Positions 1 to 7,733 of a stretch of DNA of 52,487 nt are shown here, piece after piece. The translations under genes and the position numbers were made by a program. The stretch's first letter is position 1; each line of letters starts with the position of its first letter. The notes beneath the pieces are model-generated. The model was not told the DNA's origin and did no database searches. It saw only the letters and a list, made by a program, of their open reading frames with translations. This stretch comes from Gammaproteobacteria bacterium (GTDB lineage: Bacteria; Pseudomonadota; Gammaproteobacteria; SZUA-152): positions 1 through 52,487 of the forward strand of contig JAOUJW010000036.1 in assembly GCA_029882975.1 (NCBI GenBank), written 5' to 3'.

Positions 1-75
1 CAGCGGGCGGGCGAACAGCGGGCGGGCGAACAGCGGGCGGGCGAACAGCGGGCGGGCGAACAGCGGGCGGGCGGA
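1..75. repeat. Tandem 15-bp GC-rich direct repeats
   Basis: Five consecutive copies of the 15-mer cagcgggcgggcgaa fill the first 75 bases; four are identical and the fifth differs at one base. Related GC-rich units occur at the far right end of the window, so the two ends probably form one array in a circular molecule. The function is not evident; arrays near oriT or an origin can be protein-binding iterons or slippage-prone spacers. Confidence 0.9.
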
Positions 76-97
76 TTACCGTGAACTGGTATCCGCC
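70..97. other. Hairpin closing the end-repeat array
   Basis: The arms ggcggattacc (70-80) and ggtatccgcc (88-97) pair over ten bases with one bulged T and a 7-nt loop. The hairpin lies between the repeat array and the stop codon of the minus-strand gene ending at 104, so it may end that transcript, although no T-run follows. Confidence 0.5.
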
Positions 98-103
98 CTT
101 TGG

Positions 104-334
104 TTAGTTGAGACTAAGACGCTCACTTTTTAACCGCTCTAATTGTTCCCATGGTAATTTCAAATGGGCTTCAATCGACCACTTAAGCCGGTTAGGTATT
201 GCCTGTTTTTTGTTCTTCATTGCGGACCAATGACCGCAATCATAACCAAACAACAGTGAACAATCCGAGCCAGACAAACCGAGCGCCCGCTCGACGCTGG
301 CCAGATCAATTAAATTAACGTTCTGGGTTCGCAT
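104..334 (-). CDS. Small putative DNA-binding protein
   Basis: This encodes 76 residues when started at the ATG at 334. That ATG has a strong Shine-Dalgarno sequence (ggagggg) immediately upstream, whereas the longer frame up to 394 has none. The stretch LGLSGSDCSLLFGYD followed by a basic segment looks like a helix-turn-helix of a small plasmid regulator, but this is only suggestive. Its start overlaps the end of the 57-codon gene at 315-488, so the two are probably translationally coupled. No family was recognised. Confidence 0.6.
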   Translation of the reverse strand: MRTQNVNLIDLASVERALGLSGSDCSLLFGYDCGHWSAMKNKKQAIPNRLKWSIEAHLKLPWEQLERLKSERLSLN

Positions 335-488
335 CCACTCCCCTCCTTCGCTCGTTATCGTAGATTTCCAATAGTTCGTCGGCGGTGTAGGCAAAATCCG
401 TTTTCGCTAACACATAATCCACTTTGCAGTGGACATCATTATCAAAGGCGTCACTTTCAAATAATTCTAATATTTCGTCCATCGTCAT
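315..488 (-). CDS. Small acidic protein, 57 aa
   Basis: A short reading frame beginning MTMDEILELFESDAF and ending in DANPER runs into the next gene, overlapping it by 20 bases in another frame. An aagggga ribosome-binding site lies about ten bases before its ATG. The composition is acidic and helical. Function is unknown; it may be an accessory or antirestriction-like small plasmid protein, but nothing specific supports this. Confidence 0.55.
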   Translation of the reverse strand: MTMDEILELFESDAFDNDVHCKVDYVLAKTDFAYTADELLEIYDNERRRGVDANPER

Positions 489-531
489 GGCATTGTCCCC
501 TTATCGGGTTTGGCCCGCGCGGCCTGAGCAC

Positions 532-558
532 AACCGGGCGGCTAGAGTCCGCCCGGTT
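532..558 (-). terminator. Hairpin downstream of the DUF932 gene
   Basis: The arms aaccgggcgg (532-541) and ccgcccggtt (549-558) form a perfect 10-bp stem with a 7-nt loop, 11 bases past the stop codon of the DUF932 gene. On the minus strand it is followed only by TTG, so termination may be weak or factor-assisted. Confidence 0.5.
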
Positions 559-568
559 CCCATGTTTG

Positions 569-1633
569 TTAGGCGGCCTCCGCGATCCGCTTCCAGGCGC
601 TCGGCGGCAAATCCAACAAACGCCCTCCAATGCTCTCCAGTTCTGTGGACCGCTCATAGCTGGAGTTTGTATTGGCTACCTCAGTGACCGCATTAAGCGC
701 GCCCCATCGGCTATAGTCCTGGCCTTTGATCAAGTTTTCCAACACGCTACCTTTCTCCGATTCATTCAGGCCGCAGGTTTTTCCCAGCGTTTCGACGGCT
801 TTGGTCGGTATTTGTATTTTTGGGCCGCCGGTAGACTCGCGCATTTTGCCCAGTAAGATGTTGAAAATATCCTGACTGAACGCCGCCCGGACCGTGTCTT
901 GCAGTTTCAGTAATACCGCCCTGTCATCGGCTTGCATGGTTTCGTCCCGGAATATTTCATAATTGGTGCTGTCTGCCGCCACATTGCGGCCTACGTGGTA
1001 TTTGTTTAGCGAATAATCCCCGCTCGCATCGGCCACCATGCCATTGGTACACACTAAGCGGTAGATCAGCGGGGAGACTTTCAAAGCGCCGCACCCTACC
1101 TCACTGTTAGAGATCACCACACCGGCCTGGACCAAATCCCCGGCTTGTACTTCGCCCTCTAGCCTGGGAAATAGCGCCTTGATATACAAATGCGTGTCGG
1201 TCACGTCACTGGATATCACGCGCAAATCGTCCAGCTCGGCCAGGATAGGCAACGCCGCTTCGGCCACTTCCAGGTTATCAATGCGTCGGTATCGATTCGA
1301 CAAAAACGCTCGGGCGTCTCCGTCTAATGTGCGCACCATGCGCCGGGTTGGTTTCTTCGGGTTATGCAACCAGTGGTTAACATTACCGGCCAACAAAGCC
1401 GCGCTATTATCCTGCATCTTTTCATAATATTTGTACGGAATATCCGCCCAGGTGGCCAGCTGGCGGTGCGCCAGGTCCGTAACTGGATAAGCCTGGTCTT
1501 GCCCTTCTAAAACTAACCTGTTTTGCTCTGGCTCCATTGTGAGCTGGGTGGTTTCCACTAAATAATCGGATTTCTCCTGGTCGCGTCGTCGCAGCTCTTG
1601 CGCAAGTTCCATAATCGTTTTACCGTTATTCAT
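569..1633 (-). CDS. DUF932-family plasmid protein
   Basis: The 354-aa protein has the hallmarks of the DUF932 family (phage/plasmid-like protein), including RTLDGDARAFLSNRYRRIDN in the middle and a basic C-terminal region. Family members are common on conjugative plasmids next to ssb and other DNA-metabolism genes; their biochemical role is not established. A ggaggcgg ribosome-binding site precedes the ATG, and the ATG overlaps the stop of the upstream 123-aa gene (ATGA), so both are translated from one message. Length is normal for the family. Confidence 0.85.
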   Translation of the reverse strand: MNNGKTIMELAQELRRRDQEKSDYLVETTQLTMEPEQNRLVLEGQDQAYPVTDLAHRQLATWADIPYKYYEKMQDNSAALLAGNVNHWLHNPKKPTRRMVRTLDGDARAFLSNRYRRIDNLEVAEAALPILAELDDLRVISSDVTDTHLYIKALFPRLEGEVQAGDLVQAGVVISNSEVGCGALKVSPLIYRLVCTNGMVADASGDYSLNKYHVGRNVAADSTNYEIFRDETMQADDRAVLLKLQDTVRAAFSQDIFNILLGKMRESTGGPKIQIPTKAVETLGKTCGLNESEKGSVLENLIKGQDYSRWGALNAVTEVANTNSSYERSTELESIGGRLLDLPPSAWKRIAEAA

Positions 1634-2001
1634 TGGGCCGCCTCCGTTTTGCTATGCACAACAGGTGGTAAGCCGCGAATCATTGCGATCTCTTTCGGCG
1701 TGTTCAAAGGCCCAGTTTTGTCCGTGAGTAGCATGAGTAATTGTTCAAAATAACGTATTGTCAATGCCAGCGTTCTCGTGGTGTTTTCTTCATCATCAAT
1801 CGACAAAGAGTCGCAACGCATGGAAAACAATTCTTGCGCAACGTCCAAAGCGCGTTTCGCGTTGTGAATATGCTGTTCTTTTGTTTTACACGCTCGACGA
1901 TCTGTGAATATCACTTTGAATAAATAGTGTTGCTGCTCGGTGTATGTCGCGTGTGAAACTTGCTTGACGTACTGCTTAATGGGTATATTGATACCAGACA
2001 T
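1630..2001 (-). CDS. Hypothetical protein, 123 aa
   Basis: An unrecognised 123-aa soluble protein, largely helical, with two cysteines at unrelated positions. An aaggag ribosome-binding site sits seven bases before its ATG. It lies between ssb and the DUF932 gene, sharing a four-base ATGA overlap with the latter, which suggests a role in the same plasmid-maintenance or establishment operon. No motif was identified. Confidence 0.7.
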   Translation of the reverse strand: MSGINIPIKQYVKQVSHATYTEQQHYLFKVIFTDRRACKTKEQHIHNAKRALDVAQELFSMRCDSLSIDDEENTTRTLALTIRYFEQLLMLLTDKTGPLNTPKEIAMIRGLPPVVHSKTEAAQ

Positions 2002-2033
2002 AATTAAACTCCTTCCAGGGTTTTTTGTGTTTA

Positions 2034-2068
2034 GCCCTCGCTGGCGGCTCCAACCACCAGCTAAGGGC
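2034..2068 (-). promoter_or_regulatory. Stem-loop between ssb and the next gene
   Basis: gccctcgctgg (2034-2044) pairs with ccagctaagggc (2057-2068) with a small internal mismatch. On the minus-strand transcript it lies in the ssb-downstream spacer before the next ribosome-binding site, and no T-run follows, so it more likely tunes expression or mRNA stability than terminates. Confidence 0.4.
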
Positions 2069-2074
2069 GCTTGA

Positions 2075-2443
2075 TTAACCGTGATTCACGGCTTGATTAG
2101 TTTGTGGCTTGGCGTCCAGCATGACCAATTCTTTGACCACTACGGATGTTGAATAACGATCATTGCCGTTATTGTCTTGCCATTTGCTGTTTTTCAATTC
2201 ACCTTCAATATAGACTTTGGAACCTTTCTTTAAATACTCCCCGGCCACGTCCGCCAAACCTCTGAAAAACGCCAACTGGTGCCACTCGGTCGCCTCTACT
2301 AATTCGCCAGAATTTTTATCGGTCCAGCTTTTGCTGGTCGCGATGGAGACATTCACCACTGAATCCCCGCTCGGCATTTTTTCCAGCGCCGGACGTTTGC
2401 CCAGATGACCGACCAAAATAACTTTATTCACTGACTTAGACAT
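2075..2443 (-). CDS. ssb: Single-stranded DNA-binding protein
   Basis: This is a 122-aa SSB with the complete OB-fold signature: NKVILVGHLGKRPALE at the start, then TEWHQLAFFRGLADVAGEYL and SKVYIEGELKNSKWQD. Plasmid SSBs protect single-stranded DNA during conjugative entry and replication. Compared with chromosomal SSBs (about 170-180 aa), the glycine/glutamine-rich linker and the acidic C-terminal tip (DDDIPF type) that recruits partner enzymes are missing; the protein ends in NQAVNHG. It is first in a minus-strand operon behind a palindromic operator at 2481-2496. Confidence 0.93.
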   Translation of the reverse strand: MSKSVNKVILVGHLGKRPALEKMPSGDSVVNVSIATSKSWTDKNSGELVEATEWHQLAFFRGLADVAGEYLKKGSKVYIEGELKNSKWQDNNGNDRYSTSVVVKELVMLDAKPQTNQAVNHG

Positions 2444-2480
2444 GTTTAAAACTCCTGTAGTTGTTTGAGAAAATGTAGTA

Positions 2481-2496
2481 TTGAGTAATTACTCAA
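2481..2496. promoter_or_regulatory. Palindromic operator upstream of ssb
   Basis: TTGAGTAATTACTCAA is a perfect 16-bp palindrome in the ssb promoter region. A near-identical palindrome lies at 4556-4571 before the next minus-strand operon, so both are probably bound by one plasmid repressor. The protein that binds it is not identified. Confidence 0.6.
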
Positions 2497-2890
2497 CTAT
2501 TATAATTATAGTTGGATTATCCAATAATACAAGCAAAAAAGACTAAAATTACGTGAAATATTAAAGACTTACAGAGTAATTCTGGCACAAACAATGAAAT
2601 TCCTTTCTTGTCCAACCTGGCGGACCTGGAAACGAACCCCCTTACTCAGCGGCGTTAGCCACGACAGACTATGGAACGAGCACGACTGCGGACGGGTAAT
2701 GATGTAAGACGCGACCGGCGGCAAGGTCAGTGGTGCGAGCACCCAAGCGCCCGATCGACAAATAGGGTTAAACCAAACCGGGAGAAATGAACAACTGGAA
2801 CGACCTGGCAGGAAAAAAAACAAAGGGCCTATCCAAGGGACGTTAAAACCAACCCTCTTCCAGGTTCAACGAAACGAATAATCAGAAAGA
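2497..2890. other. Intergenic region upstream of ssb
   Basis: About 390 bases without a convincing gene. Next to the operator it is AT-rich, suiting promoters; the remainder has balanced composition, and the only open frame (minus strand, 2569-2823) lacks coding character. No clear repeat or hairpin was found. Confidence 0.4.
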
Positions 2891-4069
2891 TTATGTCTCT
2901 TTCATTTCAGCGGACTTTTCCATTGCTTTGATCATCCGAAGAATCTTAGTGGCTCTTCCACTACCAATACCCAGATAAATTTTGATCGAATCCCGAGACA
3001 ACGATTTCAACTCACTTTCGCTGTCATATTTTTGCAGTTCCATCAAGACCTTTTGCGCCAACGCCTCGTTGGATGGAGGTTTCACCGGGAGCGTTTTCTT
3101 ACCAAAAGGCACCACCACCTGGTCAGAGGTTGTTTTAGAAGGACGCTGAAATGTCAATGTACTGCGTTTCACGGGTTTAGACGGCGTAACAGCGTCTTCC
3201 GCCCTATGCGGATCTGGCGGCTCAGACGCCGCCAGACCAGGGTCATTGGCAGTCATAGGCGCAACAGGCTCTGAAACCGGTTCTACGGGCGCTGTAGACG
3301 GTTTCAGAGCGGCCATAGGCGCTGAAGGAGCCGTCTGAGCATCAAACACCCGTTGATTAGCTTTGGACACCTGTTGTGACGATTGTAGAGCCGCTTGCCG
3401 TAAATAGCCGCCAAAAGACAAAATCAAAATACTCCCCAATTCCAGCAAAAACGAGCGCAGCAAATAAAAATGATATCCGGTAATGGACACGCCGATGGCG
3501 CTGCCTGCCTGACCGAACAAATCAGAGGACGTCGTTTTGCGTTGCTGCGTCAGTGCAAACAACTCCTGACTCAATTGATTTTTCTGATCCTCCAAACGCT
3601 GCGCCTCTTTCAGCGCTTCCATTCCCAACGCCCTGCTCTGGGCAAACTTTGATTGACTTTGTTTTTCAGCGTTTAAACGATAACCGGCGATGGTCGTATC
3701 TAAGCTGGCGATTTGATCCCTCAATTGCGTTGCTCGCATATCAACAGACTGGGCCTGGCGCTCGCCATCTTCCAACGAAGACATTTGTGCAATCGTCATG
3801 AAGAAAACAGACACCGCAAACAACGGGATACCGAAGGCAATAAGCGCAAAACGCCAAGCCATGTTTCGTGTCACCGTCGCACCAAAAAAACAAACCGCTT
3901 CCATACATTGAATAAATACGCCAAACAGCACAAACATCGTTTTACTGTCTTGCGCCACGTCGATCTGCGAAAACCCCAAAACAAGGTAATAGCCCGCGTA
4001 CACCATGATTAATGCACCCAGTGCAATCACCCAATTGTGGAACGCGACAAAACGACTCAACCCATTCAT
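2891..4069 (-). CDS. Membrane protein with coiled coil and C-terminal HTH-like segment
   Basis: The 392-aa protein begins with three hydrophobic segments in the first 100 residues, followed by a coiled coil (about 105-180: repeated AEKQSQ, EAQRLEDQKNQLSQEL patterns) and a fourth hydrophobic segment near 195-220. A Pro/Ala-rich linker then leads to a C-terminal helical domain with SLSRDSIKIYLGIGSGRATK, resembling a small winged-helix. It overlaps the stop-start of the upstream membrane gene by four bases, so the two are made together. A membrane-anchored DNA-binding or transfer-accessory protein is possible, but no family was recognised. Confidence 0.7.
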   Translation of the reverse strand: MNGLSRFVAFHNWVIALGALIMVYAGYYLVLGFSQIDVAQDSKTMFVLFGVFIQCMEAVCFFGATVTRNMAWRFALIAFGIPLFAVSVFFMTIAQMSSLEDGERQAQSVDMRATQLRDQIASLDTTIAGYRLNAEKQSQSKFAQSRALGMEALKEAQRLEDQKNQLSQELFALTQQRKTTSSDLFGQAGSAIGVSITGYHFYLLRSFLLELGSILILSFGGYLRQAALQSSQQVSKANQRVFDAQTAPSAPMAALKPSTAPVEPVSEPVAPMTANDPGLAASEPPDPHRAEDAVTPSKPVKRSTLTFQRPSKTTSDQVVVPFGKKTLPVKPPSNEALAQKVLMELQKYDSESELKSLSRDSIKIYLGIGSGRATKILRMIKAMEKSAEMKET

Positions 4070-4470
4070 TCAACAACCTCCAGACGTTTGGATGCAACGG
4101 TTAGGTACACCATCGAATACAGCGATAGCTTAAGAACACAGAAAAAGGCAATGGTATAAACGATTTGCATCCCCTCATCCTCAATAAAACTGAACAGAGA
4201 ATAATTGCCAATAGACATGGAAAGTGCCGAATAAAGACCCGTCATAATCAACGCTACAAACATCCCTGCGCGCCAATATGGCTGTCTGATTAGAAACATA
4301 TCGAGAACACAAATCAGCTCGGCCAGCTGGAGCACCAACGCGATCCAATAGCTCTGGCCCCCTCGCAACAAGAAATCGGCATTCAGAAGAAAATAGAAGT
4401 TAGCGCCAAAAAGGAACACGGCACAAGCAAAAAGCGCCTGGTGAGCTGAGCGATACAGATGAATGACCAT
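4066..4470 (-). CDS. Integral membrane protein, 134 aa
   Basis: About four transmembrane segments fill the protein (around 10-30, 40-60, 70-90 and 105-130). It precedes and overlaps the 392-aa membrane protein by ATGA, indicating translational coupling and probably a shared complex. The upstream region contains the TTGAGTAAATACTCAA palindrome. No family was recognised. Confidence 0.7.
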   Translation of the reverse strand: MVIHLYRSAHQALFACAVFLFGANFYFLLNADFLLRGGQSYWIALVLQLAELICVLDMFLIRQPYWRAGMFVALIMTGLYSALSMSIGNYSLFSFIEDEGMQIVYTIAFFCVLKLSLYSMVYLTVASKRLEVVE

Positions 4471-4555
4471 TACCCCCCCTTCCTTCCTGATTCCTTCTTA
4501 TCCGTGAAGAACGGTAACACCGCAACTGAGGAAACCAGTATACACTATTTTAAAT

Positions 4556-4571
4556 TTGAGTAAATACTCAA
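4556..4571. promoter_or_regulatory. Palindromic operator before the membrane-protein operon
   Basis: TTGAGTAAATACTCAA differs from the ssb operator at one central position. It lies about 85 bases before the ATG at 4470, in a position suited to promoter control, and just past the stop of the small RHH gene. Confidence 0.6.
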
Positions 4572-4581
4572 TCGATACAAA

Positions 4582-4755
4582 TTACAAATTTGTTTTTAAG
4601 TGACTAATCCACAGCTCTCGGGTGGCTTCGCTGATAGACTTTCTTTCAAGCGCGCATCGCGCTTTAATCTGAGCGTATATTGCCGACTCTATTTCAACAT
4701 TCAAACGCGTCATATCGTCAGTTGATTGTTTCGTCGTTTTCTTCTTAACAGCCAC
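4582..4755 (-). CDS. Small ribbon-helix-helix protein, third gene of the parAB locus
   Basis: The 57-aa frame starts at a GTG with an aagggg ribosome-binding site. Its sequence, with RLNVEIESAIYAQIKARCAL then ERKSISEATRELW, matches the beta-strand plus two-helix ribbon-helix-helix fold found in ParG- and Arc-like regulators, with a basic N-terminal tail. It lies just downstream of parB. It could autoregulate the locus or act as a centromere-binding accessory factor. The RHH fold is well supported; the partition role is inference. Confidence 0.75.
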   Translation of the reverse strand: MAVKKKTTKQSTDDMTRLNVEIESAIYAQIKARCALERKSISEATRELWISHLKTNL

Positions 4756-4805
4756 AAATAACCCCTTCCCTATTCACATCAATGAAAAACACTAAAATCC
4801 ACCAA

Positions 4806-4823
4806 ATTTGCGCATGCGCAAAT
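4806..4823. promoter_or_regulatory. 18-bp perfect palindrome, candidate parS/ParB operator (copy 1)
   Basis: ATTTGCGCATGCGCAAAT is a perfect palindrome five bases beyond the parB stop codon. An identical copy lies upstream of parA at 6456-6473. Two identical palindromes bracketing parAB are what a ParB- or KorB-type binding site would look like. Confidence 0.65.
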
Positions 4824-4828
4824 AGCGA

Positions 4829-5752
4829 TTACTTTAACGATTTTTTTGCCGCAGCCAGCTCTTTAGTCAACCGTGCCAAATCCGCTTTATCCAGCGTATA
4901 ACGTTGTTCTTCTTTGCCATTAAAACTGATCGATAAAATCGGTTTCTTACCTAGCAACTTGACTGCGGCCTCGCGCCCAGGTTTTGGGGTGAGCATTTTT
5001 TTGCTTTTGGTCTTAGTCTTGGTTTTCTCTTTTGTTTCCTTCAAAACTTCCTGTACAGACGTCCTTAACGACCCAGGAACCTTATCGGCGCGAGCATCCT
5101 TCATCCAGGATCGGGCCGACTTTTTATTTTTCTCGTACAAACGTTTGAGATAAACAATCGTATTAATATCTCTGGTTACATCCTCATCCGCAAATTCAAG
5201 GACTTCATCATCCGCTTTCAGAATCATCAACCGATTGGAAACATAAGAGTCTGAAACGCCTAGATCCTCTGCGGCCTTCGTCTGATCGCCACCGAAGAAA
5301 TTGTTGACATAATTCAAGTGCCAGGTGGCATCTTCCAAAGGCGTTAACGATTCCCTGTCTCTGTTTTCAGCCATTTGCAAACGAGTAATTTTCTGCAATT
5401 CAGCGCTGGAGAAATCACGAACAATGGCTTCGACAGCATCGAAACCGGCGATTTGCGCTGCTCGCCAACGACGTTCCCCAGCAACAATAATAAAACGACC
5501 CAAATTAACTGCATCTTTTCGTAATACAATGGGCTGTATCTGGCCATTTTTAGTCAGCGAATCGGCTAATTTCTCCAAGTTCACCATTTTCTTTCGTGGT
5601 TGTTGCGGATCTGGATTAATCATCTCAACAGAAATTTTGCTGTGTTCACCCTCCACCAACATTTTTTCCAGCTCACTATCTAATTCCGATTGACGCGTCG
5701 GCTTATTACCTAAACCGCCACCAACCTTAAAATTCGTCATACTGGTTCCCAT
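4829..5752 (-). CDS. parB: ParB/Spo0J-family partition protein
   Basis: The 307-aa protein has the ParB N-terminal domain with IVAGERRWRAAQIAGF (about 90-107), which binds CTP and nucleates spreading, followed by a helix-turn-helix at about 158-178 (EDLGVSDSYVSNRLMILK) for parS recognition and a lysine-rich linker to a C-terminal dimerisation segment. It follows parA by two bases and precedes a small RHH gene. It is expected to load on the flanking 18-bp palindromes and stimulate ParA to segregate the plasmid; KorB-like global repression is an alternative role. Confidence 0.9.
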   Translation of the reverse strand: MGTSMTNFKVGGGLGNKPTRQSELDSELEKMLVEGEHSKISVEMINPDPQQPRKKMVNLEKLADSLTKNGQIQPIVLRKDAVNLGRFIIVAGERRWRAAQIAGFDAVEAIVRDFSSAELQKITRLQMAENRDRESLTPLEDATWHLNYVNNFFGGDQTKAAEDLGVSDSYVSNRLMILKADDEVLEFADEDVTRDINTIVYLKRLYEKNKKSARSWMKDARADKVPGSLRTSVQEVLKETKEKTKTKTKSKKMLTPKPGREAAVKLLGKKPILSISFNGKEEQRYTLDKADLARLTKELAAAKKSLK

Positions 5753-5754
5753 GT

Positions 5755-6399
5755 TTATAGAGTCCTTATCGTGTCCACAATTTCATCGATAATAAGATCC
5801 AATTCCGCTTTAGCATTTTTATTCGAGCTTTCATAAACACTTTCACCGCGAGCAGCGGTTTGTTTATAAATCTCTCGATCATAAGTGCAACCTTCAAAAA
5901 ATTGCATATCCTGATCGCTTAACGCCGAACGAACTTCCTCCGATAAAGACGCATTGGGCTTTTGCCGTGTAATAACAAACTTAGAGTAAGGATGCCCATC
6001 GGTCACGCTCTGGCGCGTCTTAACCAGATCCACCAATCCACCGCAAGCCCATATATCGTATGGAGAAGGATTTACGGGAATCATAACCACATCAGCGATT
6101 TTCACAGCCTCTGCATTGATCGACATATCGGTCGCTGGGCCGTCTATGATAACAAAATCTTTGTCGGCGCTAACCTTGGCGATACCATTGACCAATTGCG
6201 GCCTATCGATGCCGTACACAGGCGCATAGTCGCTATCTTCACCGGTCATCGCAAACCAATCTCGCGCAGAGCCTTGCGGATCACAATCGCCAATAATGAC
6301 CGAAAAGTTACGTTTTTGCAGACCTCTCGAAATATTGGTGGATAGGGTGGTTTTTCCACACCCACCTTTTGGGTTAATAATCGAAATGATTTTAGCCAT
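5755..6399 (-). CDS. parA: ParA-family partition ATPase
   Basis: A short type ParA of 214 aa with the deviant Walker A NPKGGCGKTTLS (residues 9-20), a GDCDPQGSARDW motif and IIDGPATD as Walker B. It lacks the N-terminal HTH of type Ia ParAs, so autoregulation must come from ParB or the RHH protein. It positions ParB-bound plasmid copies on the nucleoid. The gene directly precedes parB. The upstream palindrome at 6456-6473 lies about 57 bases before its ATG. Confidence 0.92.
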   Translation of the reverse strand: MAKIISIINPKGGCGKTTLSTNISRGLQKRNFSVIIGDCDPQGSARDWFAMTGEDSDYAPVYGIDRPQLVNGIAKVSADKDFVIIDGPATDMSINAEAVKIADVVMIPVNPSPYDIWACGGLVDLVKTRQSVTDGHPYSKFVITRQKPNASLSEEVRSALSDQDMQFFEGCTYDREIYKQTAARGESVYESSNKNAKAELDLIIDEIVDTIRTL

Positions 6400-6455
6400 C
6401 GTTTTATACCTTAAAGTCCAAGGAAATAGGGGCAGGGGAGGTCAATCCCAGTCTC

Positions 6456-6473
6456 ATTTGCGCATGCGCAAAT
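6456..6473. promoter_or_regulatory. 18-bp perfect palindrome, candidate parS/ParB operator (copy 2)
   Basis: This is the second identical copy of ATTTGCGCATGCGCAAAT. It lies upstream of parA and abuts the stop codon of the VapC-like toxin gene, so binding could both seed partition and repress the parA promoter. Confidence 0.65.
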
Positions 6474-6854
6474 TCAAACTAAAATGACGTTCCCCCCGTA
6501 ATTTTTCATTACTTTATTGCGTGTTAATAATCGCATCGGTTCAACTGCGCTTTGAGCTAATAACAAGCGATCAAACAAATCGTCGTGGTACTCTGGCAAT
6601 AAATCCACCTGGGCCGTGTGCGCCGCCGACAACGGTAACATCTCAAAACCACTCTTTTTGATCGCGCCGGTTAAATCGTCCATATCAATATCAATGGCAC
6701 CGTCTCTTTTCTTTCGGGAAATTTCCCAAACGTTGGCTGCGCTAACAAAAATGTCGTTATCCGCATCCGAAATAATCTCAGTCACTTTCTTTGGCAACTT
6801 CTTATCATCTCGCAGCCACATCAACAAAATCGAGGTATCCAGCAATACTTGCAT
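6474..6854 (-). CDS. PIN-domain (VapC-like) toxin
   Basis: The 126-aa PIN-domain protein has the acidic metal-binding residues at D6 (LLDTSILL), E44 (NVWEISRKK) and D95 (DLFDRLLLA), typical of VapC-type RNases that cleave tRNA or rRNA. The fourth position, usually Asp in the TRD motif, is Asn here (LLTRNKVM). It directly follows a Phd-like antitoxin gene with a TAATG stop-start overlap. It should act in plasmid maintenance by post-segregational killing. Confidence 0.88.
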   Translation of the reverse strand: MQVLLDTSILLMWLRDDKKLPKKVTEIISDADNDIFVSAANVWEISRKKRDGAIDIDMDDLTGAIKKSGFEMLPLSAAHTAQVDLLPEYHDDLFDRLLLAQSAVEPMRLLTRNKVMKNYGGNVILV

Positions 6855-7054
6855 TACAACGTGTCCAAATCCTGTTTGATTTTAATTTTTCCTTTCAGCA
6901 AACCCTTAGGCCGATGCACCATTTTTTTAACCGGTGCGATCCGAGCGCAGGGGATACCACGCCTTGCAATGAAGACTTCTTCTTTCTCGCTTTCCACGTG
7001 CTCGACGATTTTTGAAAGCGTATTTTTTGCGTCACGCATGTTAAATGATTTCAT
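6854..7054 (-). CDS. Phd/YefM-type antitoxin
   Basis: The 66-aa product starts at MKSFNMRDAKNTLSK, the N-terminal DNA-binding region of the prevent-host-death family, and ends in a lysine-rich tail expected to wrap the toxin. The frame is open further upstream but that extension has no protein character. The stop overlaps the toxin ATG, giving antitoxin-first coupled translation. The pair probably autoregulates through the antitoxin. Confidence 0.85.
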   Translation of the reverse strand: MKSFNMRDAKNTLSKIVEHVESEKEEVFIARRGIPCARIAPVKKMVHRPKGLLKGKIKIKQDLDTL

Positions 7055-7085
7055 TTGTACACCGAATAGTGAACCATTGTAGCCA

Positions 7086-7265
7086 ATGGTAGCCACTAAT
7101 ATTGTAGGCGTCAATGAATTAAGTAAGTTCATGCAATTAAAATCAGATCCAGGTCGAATTGGATTAGATAAAGTACTACAGTTTCGATCGAACAATGTTC
7201 TACATCGCCCGGTGTTAGACGCATTAGAGTGGATCACTAGAAATAGAGGAAACTCTCAGCGTTAA
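7086..7265 (+). pseudogene. Small coding remnant, 59 codons
   Basis: An open frame with protein-like composition (VNELSKFMQLKSDPGRIGLD, then RPVLDALEWITRNRG) ends at a TAA. It lacks a clear ribosome-binding site and a stop lies just upstream of its ATG, so it looks like the tail of a larger disrupted gene. No family was recognised. It lies in a stretch of debris between the toxin-antitoxin module and the replication region. Confidence 0.35.
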
Positions 7266-7448
7266 CATCCTCGCAAGTGATGGTAACCAAGTTAGTATGG
7301 TGGATTATCCAATTTCGTTTTGTTTACCAACCAAAGCACCAAAGTCTGTACATAGCGCATCAACTGTAAGTTACTAAGCGACTGAAAAGATAAAGAAAAC
7401 AAGTGAATTTGGAAAGTCAGATTTCCGTTATATTTGGCGGTTGTATCG

Positions 7449-7543
7449 CACCTATGTGGTGGAATTGGTAGACAGGTCTTCGAAACTGGTGGTCAAGGCA
7501 CATAGCGTTTCTCCAATTAAGGAAGTTCAGACATCCGCAACCT
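7449..7543 (+). other. Degenerate tRNA-Leu-like sequence
   Basis: The segment tggtggaattggtagaca (7457-7474) matches the D-arm of bacterial tRNA-Leu, and a ttca-containing T-arm-like element follows near 7526. The anticodon, T and acceptor stems do not pair properly, so this is not a working tRNA. It may be a decayed tRNA gene or the trace of an element that used a tRNA-Leu gene as attachment site. Confidence 0.35.
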
Positions 7544-7579
7544 ACTGAAAACACTATACATAATAGTACTTGATTCTAG

Positions 7580-7733
7580 CTATCAGCGATTCAATTGATT
7601 TTTTTGCCCGGTACAGTTAAGCTTCCAGCCCGCTTTTTACAGCACTTAAACGCTAAGGGGGATAAGGATGCGTTAACCGCTGGTAGCCGGAAATTGGAAG
7701 TTAAATGGCTCAAACGTGAGTAACGGAAACGCG
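7580..7733 (+). pseudogene. C-terminal remnant of an unknown gene
   Basis: A frame without a start codon reads convincingly as protein: LPGTVKLPARFLQHLN, then AKGDKDALTAGSRKLEVKWL ending KRE and stop. It is open only from a TAG at 7577-7579. A strong hairpin at 7754-7785 follows and could be its original terminator. The family was not identified. Confidence 0.35.

Noticed and set aside
1-75. CRISPR array at the left end
   Set aside because: The units are directly adjacent with no spacers, so this is a tandem repeat.
2569-2823. Minus-strand frame of 84 codons upstream of ssb
   Set aside because: The sequence lacks ordinary protein character and a ribosome-binding site; it is probably chance.
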